Part shown: positions 46,771 through 55,775 of the stretch, piece by piece | Numbering within the stretch: position 1 is the first letter of the stretch | Layout of the letters: each line of letters starts with the position of its first letter | The notes under the pieces: generated by a model | What the model was told of the DNA's origin: nothing | The model's input: the letters and a program-made list of their open reading frames with translations, nothing else | Database searches by the model: none | NCBI RefSeq assembly: GCF_003628555.1 | Contig: NZ_CP021731.1 | Span: 1,922,001-1,986,000 of the forward strand | From: Azoarcus sp. DN11 | Lineage (GTDB): Bacteria; Pseudomonadota; Gammaproteobacteria; Burkholderiales; Rhodocyclaceae | Reading direction: 5' to 3' | Length of the DNA stretch: 64,000 nucleotides | Position numbers and translations under genes: made by a program

Positions 46771-47937
46771 ATGGGATATACAGTCAGGGACAAGGCGGCG
46801 ATCGTCGGCCTCGGGACGACCGAGTTCTCCAAGGACTCCGGGCGCAGCGAGATGCAACTCGCGGTCGAGTCGGTCCTGGCGGCGCTGGCCGATGCCGGCA
46901 TCGAGCCGGGCGAGGTCGATGGCCTGTGCACCTACATGATGGACAACAGTTCCGAGATCGATGTCTTCCGCAACATCGGCGGCCGTAACCTCAAGGTTTT
47001 CAGCCGCATCAGCTATGGCGGCGGTGGCGCGTGCGCCCCAGTGCAACAGGCGATGATGGCGGTCGCGACAGGCGTGGCCGAAGTCGTGGTGTGCTACCGG
47101 GCGATGAATGAGCGCTCGGGGATGCGTTTCGGCCAGCCGATGGTCCGGTCCTCGCCCGAAAGCGAAATGATGCTGAAGGCGCTACATTCGCTGCAGGGCC
47201 TGCAGACGGCCGCGGCGATGATGGCGCTGCCGATGCGCCGGTACATGCACGAGACCGGGGCTAGCGCGGAAGACTTCGCGAACTATTCGATCGTTGCGCG
47301 CCGACACGCCGCGACCAATCCGAATGCGTTCTTCTACGGCAAGCCGATCACCCTCGACGACTACATGAACTCGCGGATGATTGCCGACCCTTTTCGCCTG
47401 CTCGACTGCTGCCAGGAAAGCGATGGGGCTGTGGCCGTCGTCGTCACTAACGCCGAGCGGGCGCGCGGCCTCAGGCAGAAACCGGTTTACATCCGCGCCG
47501 CGGCGCAGGGTGCGCCGGTCGGAACGTTGCTCTGTACGAGCTATTACAAGCCGGACATCGTTCCGCGCGAGGAATGCCAGCTCGTTGCGGACCAGCTCTA
47601 CACGATGGCCGACTTGACGCCCGGCGACATCGACGTCGCGATCATCTACGATCACTTCGGACCGACCGTCCTGCCCTCGCTCGAGGGCTATGGTTTCTGC
47701 GAGCCGGGCGAAGCGAAGGACTTCATCAAGGGCGGGAACATCGAGCTTGGCGGGAGCCTGCCGGTGAACACGCACGGCGGCCAACTCGGCGAGGCCTACA
47801 TCCATGGGATGAACGGCATCGCCGAAGGTATCCGGCAGTTGCGCGGCACTGCCGTCAATCAGGTGCGCGGGGCGGAGCACGTCCTAGTGACGGCAGGCAC
47901 CGGCGTGCCGACGAGCGGCCTGATCCTGGGCCTGTAG
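46771..47937 (+). CDS. Lipid-transfer-protein/thiolase-fold protein 2 (Ltp-like, candidate retro-aldolase)
   Basis: A 388-residue paralogue of the protein at 41133-42299, co-linear along the full length. The start ATG 46771 has RBS GGAGGGG at spacing 9; a GTG two codons earlier is too close to the RBS. The key segments are SYGGGGACAPVQQA, YRAMNERSGMRFG, IIYDHFGPTVL (Tyr293) and LGEAYIHGMNG (Tyr343). The CxGGG motif of thiolases is absent (VTAGTGVPTSG). With the DUF35 protein encoded just upstream it probably forms an aldolase complex that releases a short acyl-CoA or ketone from a side chain. Confidence 0.84.
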   Translation: MGYTVRDKAAIVGLGTTEFSKDSGRSEMQLAVESVLAALADAGIEPGEVDGLCTYMMDNSSEIDVFRNIGGRNLKVFSRISYGGGGACAPVQQAMMAVATGVAEVVVCYRAMNERSGMRFGQPMVRSSPESEMMLKALHSLQGLQTAAAMMALPMRRYMHETGASAEDFANYSIVARRHAATNPNAFFYGKPITLDDYMNSRMIADPFRLLDCCQESDGAVAVVVTNAERARGLRQKPVYIRAAAQGAPVGTLLCTSYYKPDIVPREECQLVADQLYTMADLTPGDIDVAIIYDHFGPTVLPSLEGYGFCEPGEAKDFIKGGNIELGGSLPVNTHGGQLGEAYIHGMNGIAEGIRQLRGTAVNQVRGAEHVLVTAGTGVPTSGLILGL

Positions 47938-47970
47938 GCTCCCATTCAATGAGGTAAGCGGAGGGAAGCG

Positions 47971-49428
47971 ATGAACAGGCAGGACCTGCAGTCACGGACA
48001 TCGATCTTCATGTCGGTCATGATCGTGGCCGAACTGACCAGTGCGTTTGAAGTGAGCATGGTGTATGCGGCGCTGGCGACTCTGTTCAGGATCTACGGCG
48101 ACCCGATCGGTGTGGGCTGGCTCATCACCGGCTTTCTGCTCGTGTCGGCTGCGGGGGCGGCCCTGGTGGGACGCCTCGGCGACCTTTACGGGCGCAGCCA
48201 GTTGCTGCTGGCGATGTTGGTGTTCGCGTTCATCGGCTCGACGATCAGCGCATTCGCGACGTCCCTGAGCTGGGTTGTGGCCGGGCGGGCGATCCAGGGG
48301 GTGGCCGCAGCAATCCTGCCTTTGTGCTACGGACTGGTCCGCGAGCGACTGCCGGTGAAGCGCGTGCCGGTCGGGATCGGCATTCTCGCGGGAACGGCGG
48401 CGCTCGGTGCCGCCCTCGGCTATCTGCTCGGCGGCGTCATCGTCGATAATCTTCCGTGGCAATCCCTGTTCTACGTGAGCGCGGGTCTCGCCCTGATCTC
48501 GTTCGTGCTGGTCTGGATGTTCGTGCCGCCGTCGGCACCGCCCGCGGCTAAGGGACGCCTCGACATGGTTGGCGGCGTGCTCTTCGTCCCGGCGATCACC
48601 GGTATTCTGTTTGCGATCACGCGGGCCAGGAGCTGGGGGTGGGTCGATCCGCGCACGTTGTCCGTGCTCGCGGCGAGCGTCGGCGTGCTCGGGTTCTGGG
48701 TCTGGTATGAGCTGCGCCACAAGAACCCGCTGATCGATGTACGGTTGCTGGCCATGCCGCAGATCGCGCTCGCCAATATCTGCTTCGCTTGCGCTGCCTT
48801 CGGCGCCTTTCAGTCGCAAATGATCATCCTGCCGCTGATGCAGCAGCCGGAATGGACGCTGGTGGGCCTGGGCGCAAGTGCTACGGTTGCGGGCATGCTC
48901 AAGGGCGGCGCGAGCCTGCTCGGCAGCGCCGGTGCGCCTTGGGGCGGCTACATTTCCGGCCGGCGCGGAGGACGCTTCGCGCTGGTTTTCGGCGCCGGGC
49001 TCCTGACCGTGACCTGGGGCGCAACGACCGCCTGGCACGGATCGCTGTGGTTCGTGGCGTTCGCCGGCGTGGTATCGATCGTCGGTATGACAATCGTCTA
49101 TGCAGCGGTGCCGAACCTCATTCTCGAAGCCGCGCCCGCCCACCGCACGAGTGAAGCGACGGGGCTGAGCTCGGTGGTCCGCGCAATTTTCGGTGCCCTC
49201 GGGGCGCAGGTGATCGCCTTCGTGCTTGCCAGCTCAACGGTCTCCGACCCCGCCAGGGGGCCCGGCAGTTATCCGACGGCCGAGGCCTACGCGTCAGCGC
49301 TCGGATTGGTAACGCTCGCCTGTGTCGCCTGCCTGGTCGCCGCCTTGCTGCTGCCGAAACGCAACCCCACAGTCGCGGCGCCAGACGGTGTGGGGCTTGG
49401 CATTGGACGTGTGGCGGGGCGGGGTTGA
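47971..49428 (+). CDS. MFS transporter 2 (14-helix, DHA2-like)
   Basis: A 485-residue major facilitator protein, longer than MFS 1, with 13-14 helices. The family motif GWLITGFLLVSAAGAALVGRLGDLYGR (key part GRLGDLYGRSQLL) and LGYLLGGVIVDNLPWQSLF are typical of drug:H+ antiporter-2/EmrB-type proteins. It follows Ltp-like gene 2 by 33 bp with RBS GCGGAGGGAAG. It may export or import pathway compounds. Not similar in layout to MFS 1, so the two Ltp-MFS pairs are not simple duplications over their whole length. Confidence 0.86.
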   Translation: MNRQDLQSRTSIFMSVMIVAELTSAFEVSMVYAALATLFRIYGDPIGVGWLITGFLLVSAAGAALVGRLGDLYGRSQLLLAMLVFAFIGSTISAFATSLSWVVAGRAIQGVAAAILPLCYGLVRERLPVKRVPVGIGILAGTAALGAALGYLLGGVIVDNLPWQSLFYVSAGLALISFVLVWMFVPPSAPPAAKGRLDMVGGVLFVPAITGILFAITRARSWGWVDPRTLSVLAASVGVLGFWVWYELRHKNPLIDVRLLAMPQIALANICFACAAFGAFQSQMIILPLMQQPEWTLVGLGASATVAGMLKGGASLLGSAGAPWGGYISGRRGGRFALVFGAGLLTVTWGATTAWHGSLWFVAFAGVVSIVGMTIVYAAVPNLILEAAPAHRTSEATGLSSVVRAIFGALGAQVIAFVLASSTVSDPARGPGSYPTAEAYASALGLVTLACVACLVAALLLPKRNPTVAAPDGVGLGIGRVAGRG

Positions 49429-49495
49429 GCGCGGCGCGTGCGGGGGTTCGCCCGGTCGCGAACGTCGACGGTTGCGGTATTGGCGGAGTGGAAAG

Positions 49496-50272
49496 GTGAA
49501 GCGCTTAGCCGACAAGGTTGCACTGGTCATGGGGGGCAGTCAGTCCCTGGGGGCGGCGATCGCCACCGAGTTTGCCGAGCAGGGCGCACATGCCGTTATC
49601 AACAGTCGGCCCGGACCCGAAGCGCCGGCCGTGGTGGGCGAACTGCAGCGGCGCGGGCTGGAGGCGTCGTGGGAGCCTGGCGACATGATCGACCCGCAGA
49701 GCGTCGTCGACGTCGTGAACCGGGTGGTCGCGCGCCATGGCCGGCTCGACATCATGGTTGTCAGCGGAGCGCCCGGCGGCGCGAAGCCGGATTTGTTCGA
49801 GAACATGGATCCGGCCGAATACCATCGCCGGCTCGACGCCCAGTTGGTGTCCCGCATGAACTGCCTGCGCGCGGCCACCGGCCCGATGGCCGAGCAACGG
49901 TACGGCAAGGTGATCTTCGTGACGAGCGATGCCGGGCGGACGCCCACGCCCAGCGAAACGCTGATCGGTGCGGCGGCCGCGGCGCTGATCTTCTTCACGC
50001 GTGCGGCTGGTCGCGAGCTGGCGCGCAAGGGGATCCGGATCAATTGCATCGCGACGACGTTGACCGCCGAGACCCCGATCCACAATTACAGCAAGATGTT
50101 CGGGCCCGATCACGTGCTGGCGAAGTCCTTCGCCAAGATCGAGGCGCAAACCCCCTTCCGGATGAACTTGCCATCCGACATCGCCAAGACTGCGCTTTTT
50201 CTTGCGAGCCCCGATTCGGACCAGATATCGGGTGCGGTGGTCAGCATCAATGGGGGGCTTTCATTCCCTTGA
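49496..50272 (+). CDS. Short-chain dehydrogenase/reductase-family protein lacking the YxxxK motif
   Basis: A 258-residue Rossmann protein starting at GTG 49496 (RBS GGCGGAG). The cofactor loop is VMGGSQSLGAAIATEF, in place of TGxxxGxG. The NNAG region reads VVSGAPGG. At the active site FVTSDAGRTPTPSETLIGAA, followed by AAALIFFTRA, has no Tyr-x-x-x-Lys: the positions read Ile and Ala. The C-terminal FLASPDSDQISGAVVSINGG is typical. It may have lost dehydrogenase activity or do another reaction. It belongs to the P2-driven gene set. Confidence 0.85.
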   Translation: MKRLADKVALVMGGSQSLGAAIATEFAEQGAHAVINSRPGPEAPAVVGELQRRGLEASWEPGDMIDPQSVVDVVNRVVARHGRLDIMVVSGAPGGAKPDLFENMDPAEYHRRLDAQLVSRMNCLRAATGPMAEQRYGKVIFVTSDAGRTPTPSETLIGAAAAALIFFTRAAGRELARKGIRINCIATTLTAETPIHNYSKMFGPDHVLAKSFAKIEAQTPFRMNLPSDIAKTALFLASPDSDQISGAVVSINGGLSFP

Positions 50273-50450
50273 CCCGGATCGCTGTGCCCGTTCCTTTCTG
50301 GTGGGCGGGCCTGAAGGCATCAGCGTTCCAACGGTTCTGACATCGAATGTCGATGCGTAAATGGCGGATCCATTGATCTTTAGCCAAGGTTTAAGTCATG
50401 CTCGCCAACCTCGTCGTGATTTCCCATTTCATCCTTCGGATGGTTCACAC

Positions 50451-51101
50451 ATGAAGACCTTTCACGCCTCGATAACGGCATTCATCCTCGTCCTCGCGCT
50501 TTGCGGAGCGGCCCGCGCGGCTGACGCCGGGAACGCTTCCAGCGACGCCGCTGGCGCATCAAATCTCCTGGCGCGGGTCGAAGCGCATTACCGTGCGCAG
50601 GGCGACAAGGCGCTCGCAGCCTTCAGCCGGGGGGGCGAGTTCCGGGAAGGGGACCTGTACGTGTATGCCCTCAATACCGATGGCGTGATGCTTGCAAGCG
50701 GTGGATCCTCGGCCGTGTTGGTCGGGCGCAACGTCGGTGAGTTGATCGATGCGAGCGGCAGGCCCTTCATCCGGGAAATCCTCTAGGGGGCGAAGTCCAG
50801 GGGGGAGGGCGAGGTCGAATACCGCTGGTCGAACCCGGTGAATGGCCGCGGCGAGGCCAAGGTCGTGCATTATCGCAAGGTCGGCGAGGTGATCCTCGTG
50901 GCCGGCTACTACGAGCCCCATGCATCGTTCGAGTTGGCCAAGTCGCTTCTGTGGCGTGCGGTCCATGATCTTCGGCAACATGGCGACAGGGCACTCGAGC
51001 GCTTCAACGATCTCAACGGTGGTTTCGTGCAGAAACGGAGTTATGTTGTACGCGTTGGTGACAAGCTCATTGGTTCGGGCTCCTACGTGGGCGACTTCTG
51101 A
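50451..51101 (+). pseudogene. Cache-domain periplasmic protein interrupted by an in-frame stop
   Basis: A signal peptide (MKTFHASITAFILVLALCGA) is followed by a single-cache-like domain: LLARVEAHYRAQGDKALAAF, GDLYVYALNTDGVMLASGG and NVGELIDASGRPFIREIL. The frame then meets TAG at 50784-50786 but continues with matching sequence (VEYRWSNPVNGRGEAKVVHY, VGEVILVAGYYEPHASFE, LERFNDLNGGFVQK) to a TGA at 51099-51101. The family normally reads through this point with an acidic residue. So it is a disrupted gene, a suppressed amber, or a sequencing error. The 5' part alone would give 111 residues. Confidence 0.78.
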
Positions 51102-51448
51102 TCGGCTTGGGCGGTTGCGCATAGGGGCCTTCCCGACGTGGTCTGGGGGCGCGCGTCGGATCCGTCGCGACCGTCCTCCGCGAGCACCTGCAAGGCGGGC
51201 GGCGCAACGCCCCACGCGGCAATTCTTTCTGGCGGCACGCGCACCGTCGTGCGCCGGTCGCAACGGCGCTCCCGCGGAACATCCCGCGGGCGTCTCCGCC
51301 ACTTCCCGCAAGGGTTCTGGCGCCCTCGACGACCTGAGATGCGATCGATGCCGCATGTCTTTTGGTCCCCGGACGACACCGCTGAGCGCCCTCGGGCTGA
51401 CCGACTTCCCGACGAGCGATCTTTTCGCTCGATTTTCTTGATTCCCCG
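51102..51448. other. Non-coding stretch before promoter P3
   Basis: About 350 bp of GC-rich DNA with open frames in several registers but no family features, signal peptide or good RBS. I see nothing further in it. Confidence 0.35.
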
Positions 51449-51504
51449 TTGACCCAAATCAGCGCAGTGGATATAGTTGGTTCAACCAATAAGGTTCAAC
51501 CAAT
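51449..51504 (+). promoter_or_regulatory. Promoter P3 with two operator motifs, upstream of the CrtC/DUF7064-like gene
   Basis: The -35 TTGACC (51449-51454), 17-bp spacer and -10 TATAGT (51472-51477) are directly followed by the palindrome TTGGTTCAACCAA (51477-51489) and a second copy AAGGTTCAACCAAT (51491-51504), 15 bp apart. This is the clearest copy of the motif seen at P1 and P2. Spacing of about 1.4 helix turns suggests binding of two dimers. Confidence 0.75.
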
Positions 51505-51662
51505 GAAATATTGGTGCGGTGAAAGGCAGGCTTCCCAGCTGCCCCGCATCGGCCGGATTCGGGTGATGTCGGTTCGAGAAGAGCGGATGAAAGTGCGAGT
51601 CATAACGTGACTCCACTACGAGGCCGGGCAGAATTTCTAGTTCGTCTTATCTGGAGCACGGT

Positions 51663-52793
51663 ATGTCTTTCGAAGTTGGTCACGAATTTGCGCCGATGTC
51701 GGGCATCGACGAGTACATGATTCACAACGCGCCGGCGCCGCAACGGGTCATGTGGACGTCCGATCCGCGCACCTTCGAGCGCACCTGGTTCACCGCACAG
51801 GACAAGGCGGGCGAACTCTTCATCGTCTGCGGCATGGGTTTCTACCCGAATCTCGACACCGCTGACGGCTTCGCGATCGTCACCTGGAAGGGGCGCTCGA
51901 CCTACGTGCGCTATCACCGCCGTCTTGGAATCGATCGGACCAACATGCGCTTCGGTCCGCTCGACTGGCAGATCATCGCGCCGTTCAAGACCTGGAAGCT
52001 GACGCTCGGCGACAACCCGCACGGCATCCGCTACGAGCTCTACTGGCACGACACCAAGCGCCCGGTGTTTTCGACGGTTCAGGCGGCGCTGTTCGATGCG
52101 AACGCGCAGCCCGGCTTCCCCGGCGGCAGCGTCGGCAAGGTCGGCGATCACGTCGGTTACGAGGGCTTCGGCGTGGTCGAGGGCTGGGCAGAGGTCGAGG
52201 GCAAGCGCATCGAACTCACCACCGAAACCTTCCGCGGTTCGCGCGATCACCACTGGGGCGTTCGCGCCGGGGTGGGGGGCTTCGGGACGCCGGTCGGGCG
52301 GCCGGAGCACGCCGGTCAATGGGTCGAGTTCAAGGACTGGTCGATCTGGGGCTCGAAGAGCCTGCGCCCGATCGGCCACGAACTGCAGGGCGCCGGCCGG
52401 GTCGGCCCGGTGGATCGTCAGCTGCGCTTCGACGCCGATACCGGCGAATTCCGCGAGGGAATCATCACCAGCGTCGACGAAGCCGGCAACAAGAAGGAAC
52501 TGCATTTCCGCCGCCTCGGCTACCAGACGGCCTATCTGCGCTGCGGCGGCTACGGCTCGAGCACGCCGGACGGCGGCGGCATCCACGGCATTTATCCGGG
52601 CGAGGACACGCTCTACGGCGGCACGCTGGACCTGAATGACGCCGCGACGCGGATGAAGCTGGGGTTCCTGGCCGACCACCACTGCGAGGTGAGCTGCGGC
52701 ACGGAAACCACCTCGGGGATGCTGGAGTGTTACGAGCCGCTGTTGAAGACCATGTGCGAACAGGGCAAGCCCGGCTATCGATTCCTGAAGTGA
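51663..52793 (+). CDS. Lipocalin-like/CrtC-like protein (DUF7064/7065 type), unknown function
   Basis: A 376-residue soluble protein without a signal peptide, all-beta in look, starting MSFEVGHEFAPMSGIDEYMI. Tryptophan-rich strands (IVTWKGRSTYVRYHRR, LDWQIIAPFKTWKLTL, FRGSRDHHWGVRAG) resemble the two-barrel lipocalin-like fold of hydroxyneurosporene synthase/CrtC and of DUF7064/7065 proteins, often linked to lipid or steroid metabolism. It is the first gene after P3 and probably binds or hydrates a hydrophobic compound. The match is from pattern memory only. Confidence 0.65.
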   Translation: MSFEVGHEFAPMSGIDEYMIHNAPAPQRVMWTSDPRTFERTWFTAQDKAGELFIVCGMGFYPNLDTADGFAIVTWKGRSTYVRYHRRLGIDRTNMRFGPLDWQIIAPFKTWKLTLGDNPHGIRYELYWHDTKRPVFSTVQAALFDANAQPGFPGGSVGKVGDHVGYEGFGVVEGWAEVEGKRIELTTETFRGSRDHHWGVRAGVGGFGTPVGRPEHAGQWVEFKDWSIWGSKSLRPIGHELQGAGRVGPVDRQLRFDADTGEFREGIITSVDEAGNKKELHFRRLGYQTAYLRCGGYGSSTPDGGGIHGIYPGEDTLYGGTLDLNDAATRMKLGFLADHHCEVSCGTETTSGMLECYEPLLKTMCEQGKPGYRFLK

Positions 52794-52867
52794 GCACGAC
52801 GACCGCGGCTGTCGCCTCCATTGGGGCGGCAACGCGGCGTACATAAGAACGAGTTGGAGACACGGCA

Positions 52868-54109
52868 ATGAAGCAGGATCGGCAGACGGGCGGCATCGCA
52901 CCGCGCCCCCTCGAGGGGATCAGGATTGTCGAAGTGGGCGTGTGGCATGCGGGGCCCGGTGCGTCGGCGATTCTCGGGGATCTCGGTGCCGAGATCATCA
53001 AGATCGAGTCGCTCAGCGGCGATCCCGAACGCTACTTCGGCACCTTCGGCGCGCTGCCGCCGATCGAAGCGGACATCCCGAACTGGACGCTGCTATTCGA
53101 GATCACGAACCGCAACAAGAAGGGCATCTGCCTCGACATCGACACGGAAGCCGGCCAGGCGATCCTCCACGCGCTGGTGAAGGAGGCGGATATCTTCGTC
53201 ACCAATCTGCGTCAGAGCACGAAGCCGAAGATCGGGATCGATTATGCGAGTCTTGCGAAGGTCAATCCCAAACTCATCTACGCGAACGTCAGCGGCTTCG
53301 GGCCGGTGGGACCGATGAGCGACGTCGGCGGCTTCGATCCGCTGGGGCAGGCGATTTCCGGCATGAGCTTCATGACCGGGGCCGAGGAGCCGACCCTGCT
53401 GCAGACGATCATCCTCGACCAGCTGACGGCGATCGCCGCGAGTCATGCGATCCTCACGGCGCTCGTGACGCGCGAACGCCAAGGGATCGGCCAGGAGGTC
53501 CAGGTCTCGCTCTATGGAACGGCGACCTGGCTCCTGCACGCGAACCTGCTGTGCTCGAGCTTGCTCAAGCAGACGGCCCAGGTGCGATGGGACCGCAGCA
53601 GGAATCCGCCGCTGCGCAACATGTTCAAGTGCCAGGACGGCAAGTGGATCATGGGCGCGAACCACCCCGAGCATAAGTACTGGCCGACGTTCTGCGAGGC
53701 GGTCGGGGAGAAAGAGCTCGCCGTCGATCCGCGCTTCGCGACGCCGGAGCTGCGCAAGGCGAACATGCCGGAGCTGATCGCGCGGCTCGACGGGCTGTTC
53801 GCGAAAAAGCCGCAGAAGGAGTGGCTGGAGATCCTGCTCGCGGCGGGGCTGCTCTTTGCACCGATCCAGCAGCTGGCCGACGTGGTCGACGATCCGCAGG
53901 CGCTCACCAACGGCTACATGGTCGATTTCGAGCATCGGGCACTCGGCAAGATCCGTGTCCCCGGCTACCCGATCCGGTTCAGCGCCCACGAGGTGGGCAC
54001 GCACGGGCCGGCGCCCGAACTCGGCGAACACACCGACTCGGTTCTTGCGGCCCTCGGCTATACCGAGCGCGACATCGGACGCCTGCGCGACGAAAAAGTC
54101 ATCCGGTGA
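52868..54109 (+). CDS. Class III (CaiB/BaiF family) CoA-transferase
   Basis: A 413-residue enzyme. N-terminal PLEGIRIVEVGVWHAGPGAS and ILGDLGAEIIKIESLSGD are family signatures. The active-site Asp is probably in VGGFDPLGQAISGMSF. The segments GQEVQVSLYGTATWLL and LRNMFKCQDGKWIMG also fit. Such enzymes move CoA between acids and would activate the carboxylic intermediate without ATP. The gene lies after the DUF7064-like gene and its stop overlaps a possible start of the kinase-like gene (TGATG). RBS GGAGACACGG. Confidence 0.93.
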   Translation: MKQDRQTGGIAPRPLEGIRIVEVGVWHAGPGASAILGDLGAEIIKIESLSGDPERYFGTFGALPPIEADIPNWTLLFEITNRNKKGICLDIDTEAGQAILHALVKEADIFVTNLRQSTKPKIGIDYASLAKVNPKLIYANVSGFGPVGPMSDVGGFDPLGQAISGMSFMTGAEEPTLLQTIILDQLTAIAASHAILTALVTRERQGIGQEVQVSLYGTATWLLHANLLCSSLLKQTAQVRWDRSRNPPLRNMFKCQDGKWIMGANHPEHKYWPTFCEAVGEKELAVDPRFATPELRKANMPELIARLDGLFAKKPQKEWLEILLAAGLLFAPIQQLADVVDDPQALTNGYMVDFEHRALGKIRVPGYPIRFSAHEVGTHGPAPELGEHTDSVLAALGYTERDIGRLRDEKVIR

Positions 54110-54183
54110 TGTTTTTCGAGCGGCTTGGCGCCCATGTGCGACGCATGGCGCCCGCATGGCGGGCAAACCGTGAAATGGGGTTG

Positions 54184-55710
54184 ATGATGAATTCGGACAT
54201 CCAGTTGAAAGAAAGGCTGCAGGCTTACCTCAGCCAGCATATCCCCGACGCGCGATCGGTGGTCGTGGAGCGGCTCGAACCGATCCTGGGCGGCGCCTCG
54301 CGCATGACGTACTACCTCGGCTACCGCTACCACTGGTCCGATGAGCAAAGCCAGCGCGCGGTGTTGCGCATGGTGCCCGAGACCGGCGGCTTCACGAGCG
54401 AGGGCATGGCCAAGGAAGTCAAAATCTTCGAGGCGCTGCGCGCTACCGGGATTCCCGTTCCGCGTGCGTTGTTCTGGAGCGACGATCCGAAGTGGCTGGG
54501 CAGCGCGTTCGTGATCATGGAGGAGGTCGACGGCTGCGAAAGTTCGCTCGACGGGCTCACCCGCGAGCCGTATGTGTCGATGCGCAAGACGATTGGCGTC
54601 CATTTCTGGACGATGCTCTCCGACCTGGCGAAACTCGATCCGGTCGCGCTCGGCCTCATCGACGCCGATGACGTGCCCCCGCTCGACCAGGTCTGGCGCC
54701 TGGAGCTGGAGCACGCGAAGGAGTACCGCGCGCTGGCCGGCTGCGACAACAATCTGCTGCTCGCCCTGCTGATCCGCTGGCTCGAGCGCAACCCGCCGCC
54801 GCCGGCGCCGAAGCTGTCGGTCGTCCATGGCGATTACCGCGCCGGCAACTTCCTTTACACCGAGCAGGGCGAGATTCCGCTGATGCTCGACTGGGAGTTG
54901 TGGCGCCTGGGCGACCCCATCATCGACCTGATGTACAGCGTGCGCCCGACCTTCCAGGACAAGGAGGGCAACGCGGGGCGCCTGATTCCGGTCGCCGAGG
55001 CGATCGAGATCTGGAAGAGGAACACCGGTTTCGCCGTCTCGCAGGAATCCTGGAAATGGTACGAGACCGCCCAGCGCGCGCAGTCGTACGCGATGCTGGC
55101 GCGGATGCTGACGGAATATTTTGCGGGTGGCGGGCGCGAGACCCTGACCTACTTCTACGCCCTGACCTCGTTCACGTCGAGCTGGCCGCAGTTGCGGCAA
55201 ACGCTCGAATTGCCGGCGCCTACGGTCAAGCGTCCGTCGGGCGAAACCTCCCCGAAAGGGGAACGGATCGCGGACTACCTGCGGCTGGCGGCCAAACGCT
55301 ACCGCGGCGAGTACCAGCAAAGCATCGCGGACGGCAACACGCGCAAGACGCTCGCGATCGACGGCCTGATCCTGCAGGTGGTGGCCGACCGCGTCGAGAA
55401 CGGCGTCTTCTATTACACGCAGGACAACGCCGAGCTCGAGAGCGTCTTGCGCGATGCGGCCGAATCCTTCGCGACGGGGGCGCTGCGCGAGCGGATCGAC
55501 GAGGTGCTGTCCGGGCAGGCTGCCAGTCTGCGGTTGTCGGATCTCGTCGAACGCAATGACCGCCTCTGCGCAACGATCCTCGCCGTGCTCGATGCCGTCG
55601 AAAGCGATTTGGGCACTGCCGCACGGCGGATCGAAGCCCTCATCCGGCAGGCCGTCAGCAATCAGTGCGAGCGCTTCGTGCTCCCGTACAACGCGCTGCA
55701 GGGTCTGTAA
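54184..55710 (+). CDS. Aminoglycoside-phosphotransferase-fold kinase with a C-terminal helical domain
   Basis: A protein of about 508 residues. Residues 1 to about 350 have the APH/ACAD10-like kinase fold: nucleotide loop LEPILGGASRMTYYLGYRY, catalytic VVHGDYRAGNF near residue 214 and metal-binding LMLDWELWRLGDPIIDL near 235. The last about 140 residues are helical, with a DUF6285-like look (ERIADYLRLAAKRY onward). Related kinases phosphorylate hydroxy-acyl-CoA intermediates before elimination in some acid-degradation pathways. In-frame starts at 54109, 54184 and 54187 are possible; 54109 would couple to the CoA-transferase stop. Confidence 0.82.
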   Translation: MMNSDIQLKERLQAYLSQHIPDARSVVVERLEPILGGASRMTYYLGYRYHWSDEQSQRAVLRMVPETGGFTSEGMAKEVKIFEALRATGIPVPRALFWSDDPKWLGSAFVIMEEVDGCESSLDGLTREPYVSMRKTIGVHFWTMLSDLAKLDPVALGLIDADDVPPLDQVWRLELEHAKEYRALAGCDNNLLLALLIRWLERNPPPPAPKLSVVHGDYRAGNFLYTEQGEIPLMLDWELWRLGDPIIDLMYSVRPTFQDKEGNAGRLIPVAEAIEIWKRNTGFAVSQESWKWYETAQRAQSYAMLARMLTEYFAGGGRETLTYFYALTSFTSSWPQLRQTLELPAPTVKRPSGETSPKGERIADYLRLAAKRYRGEYQQSIADGNTRKTLAIDGLILQVVADRVENGVFYYTQDNAELESVLRDAAESFATGALRERIDEVLSGQAASLRLSDLVERNDRLCATILAVLDAVESDLGTAARRIEALIRQAVSNQCERFVLPYNALQGL

Positions 55711-55775
55711 GGACCGATCCGGTTCGATAAGCCGCGGCCCGGCGGGCGACGCCGGGGCAACGGAAAGGAGACAGC

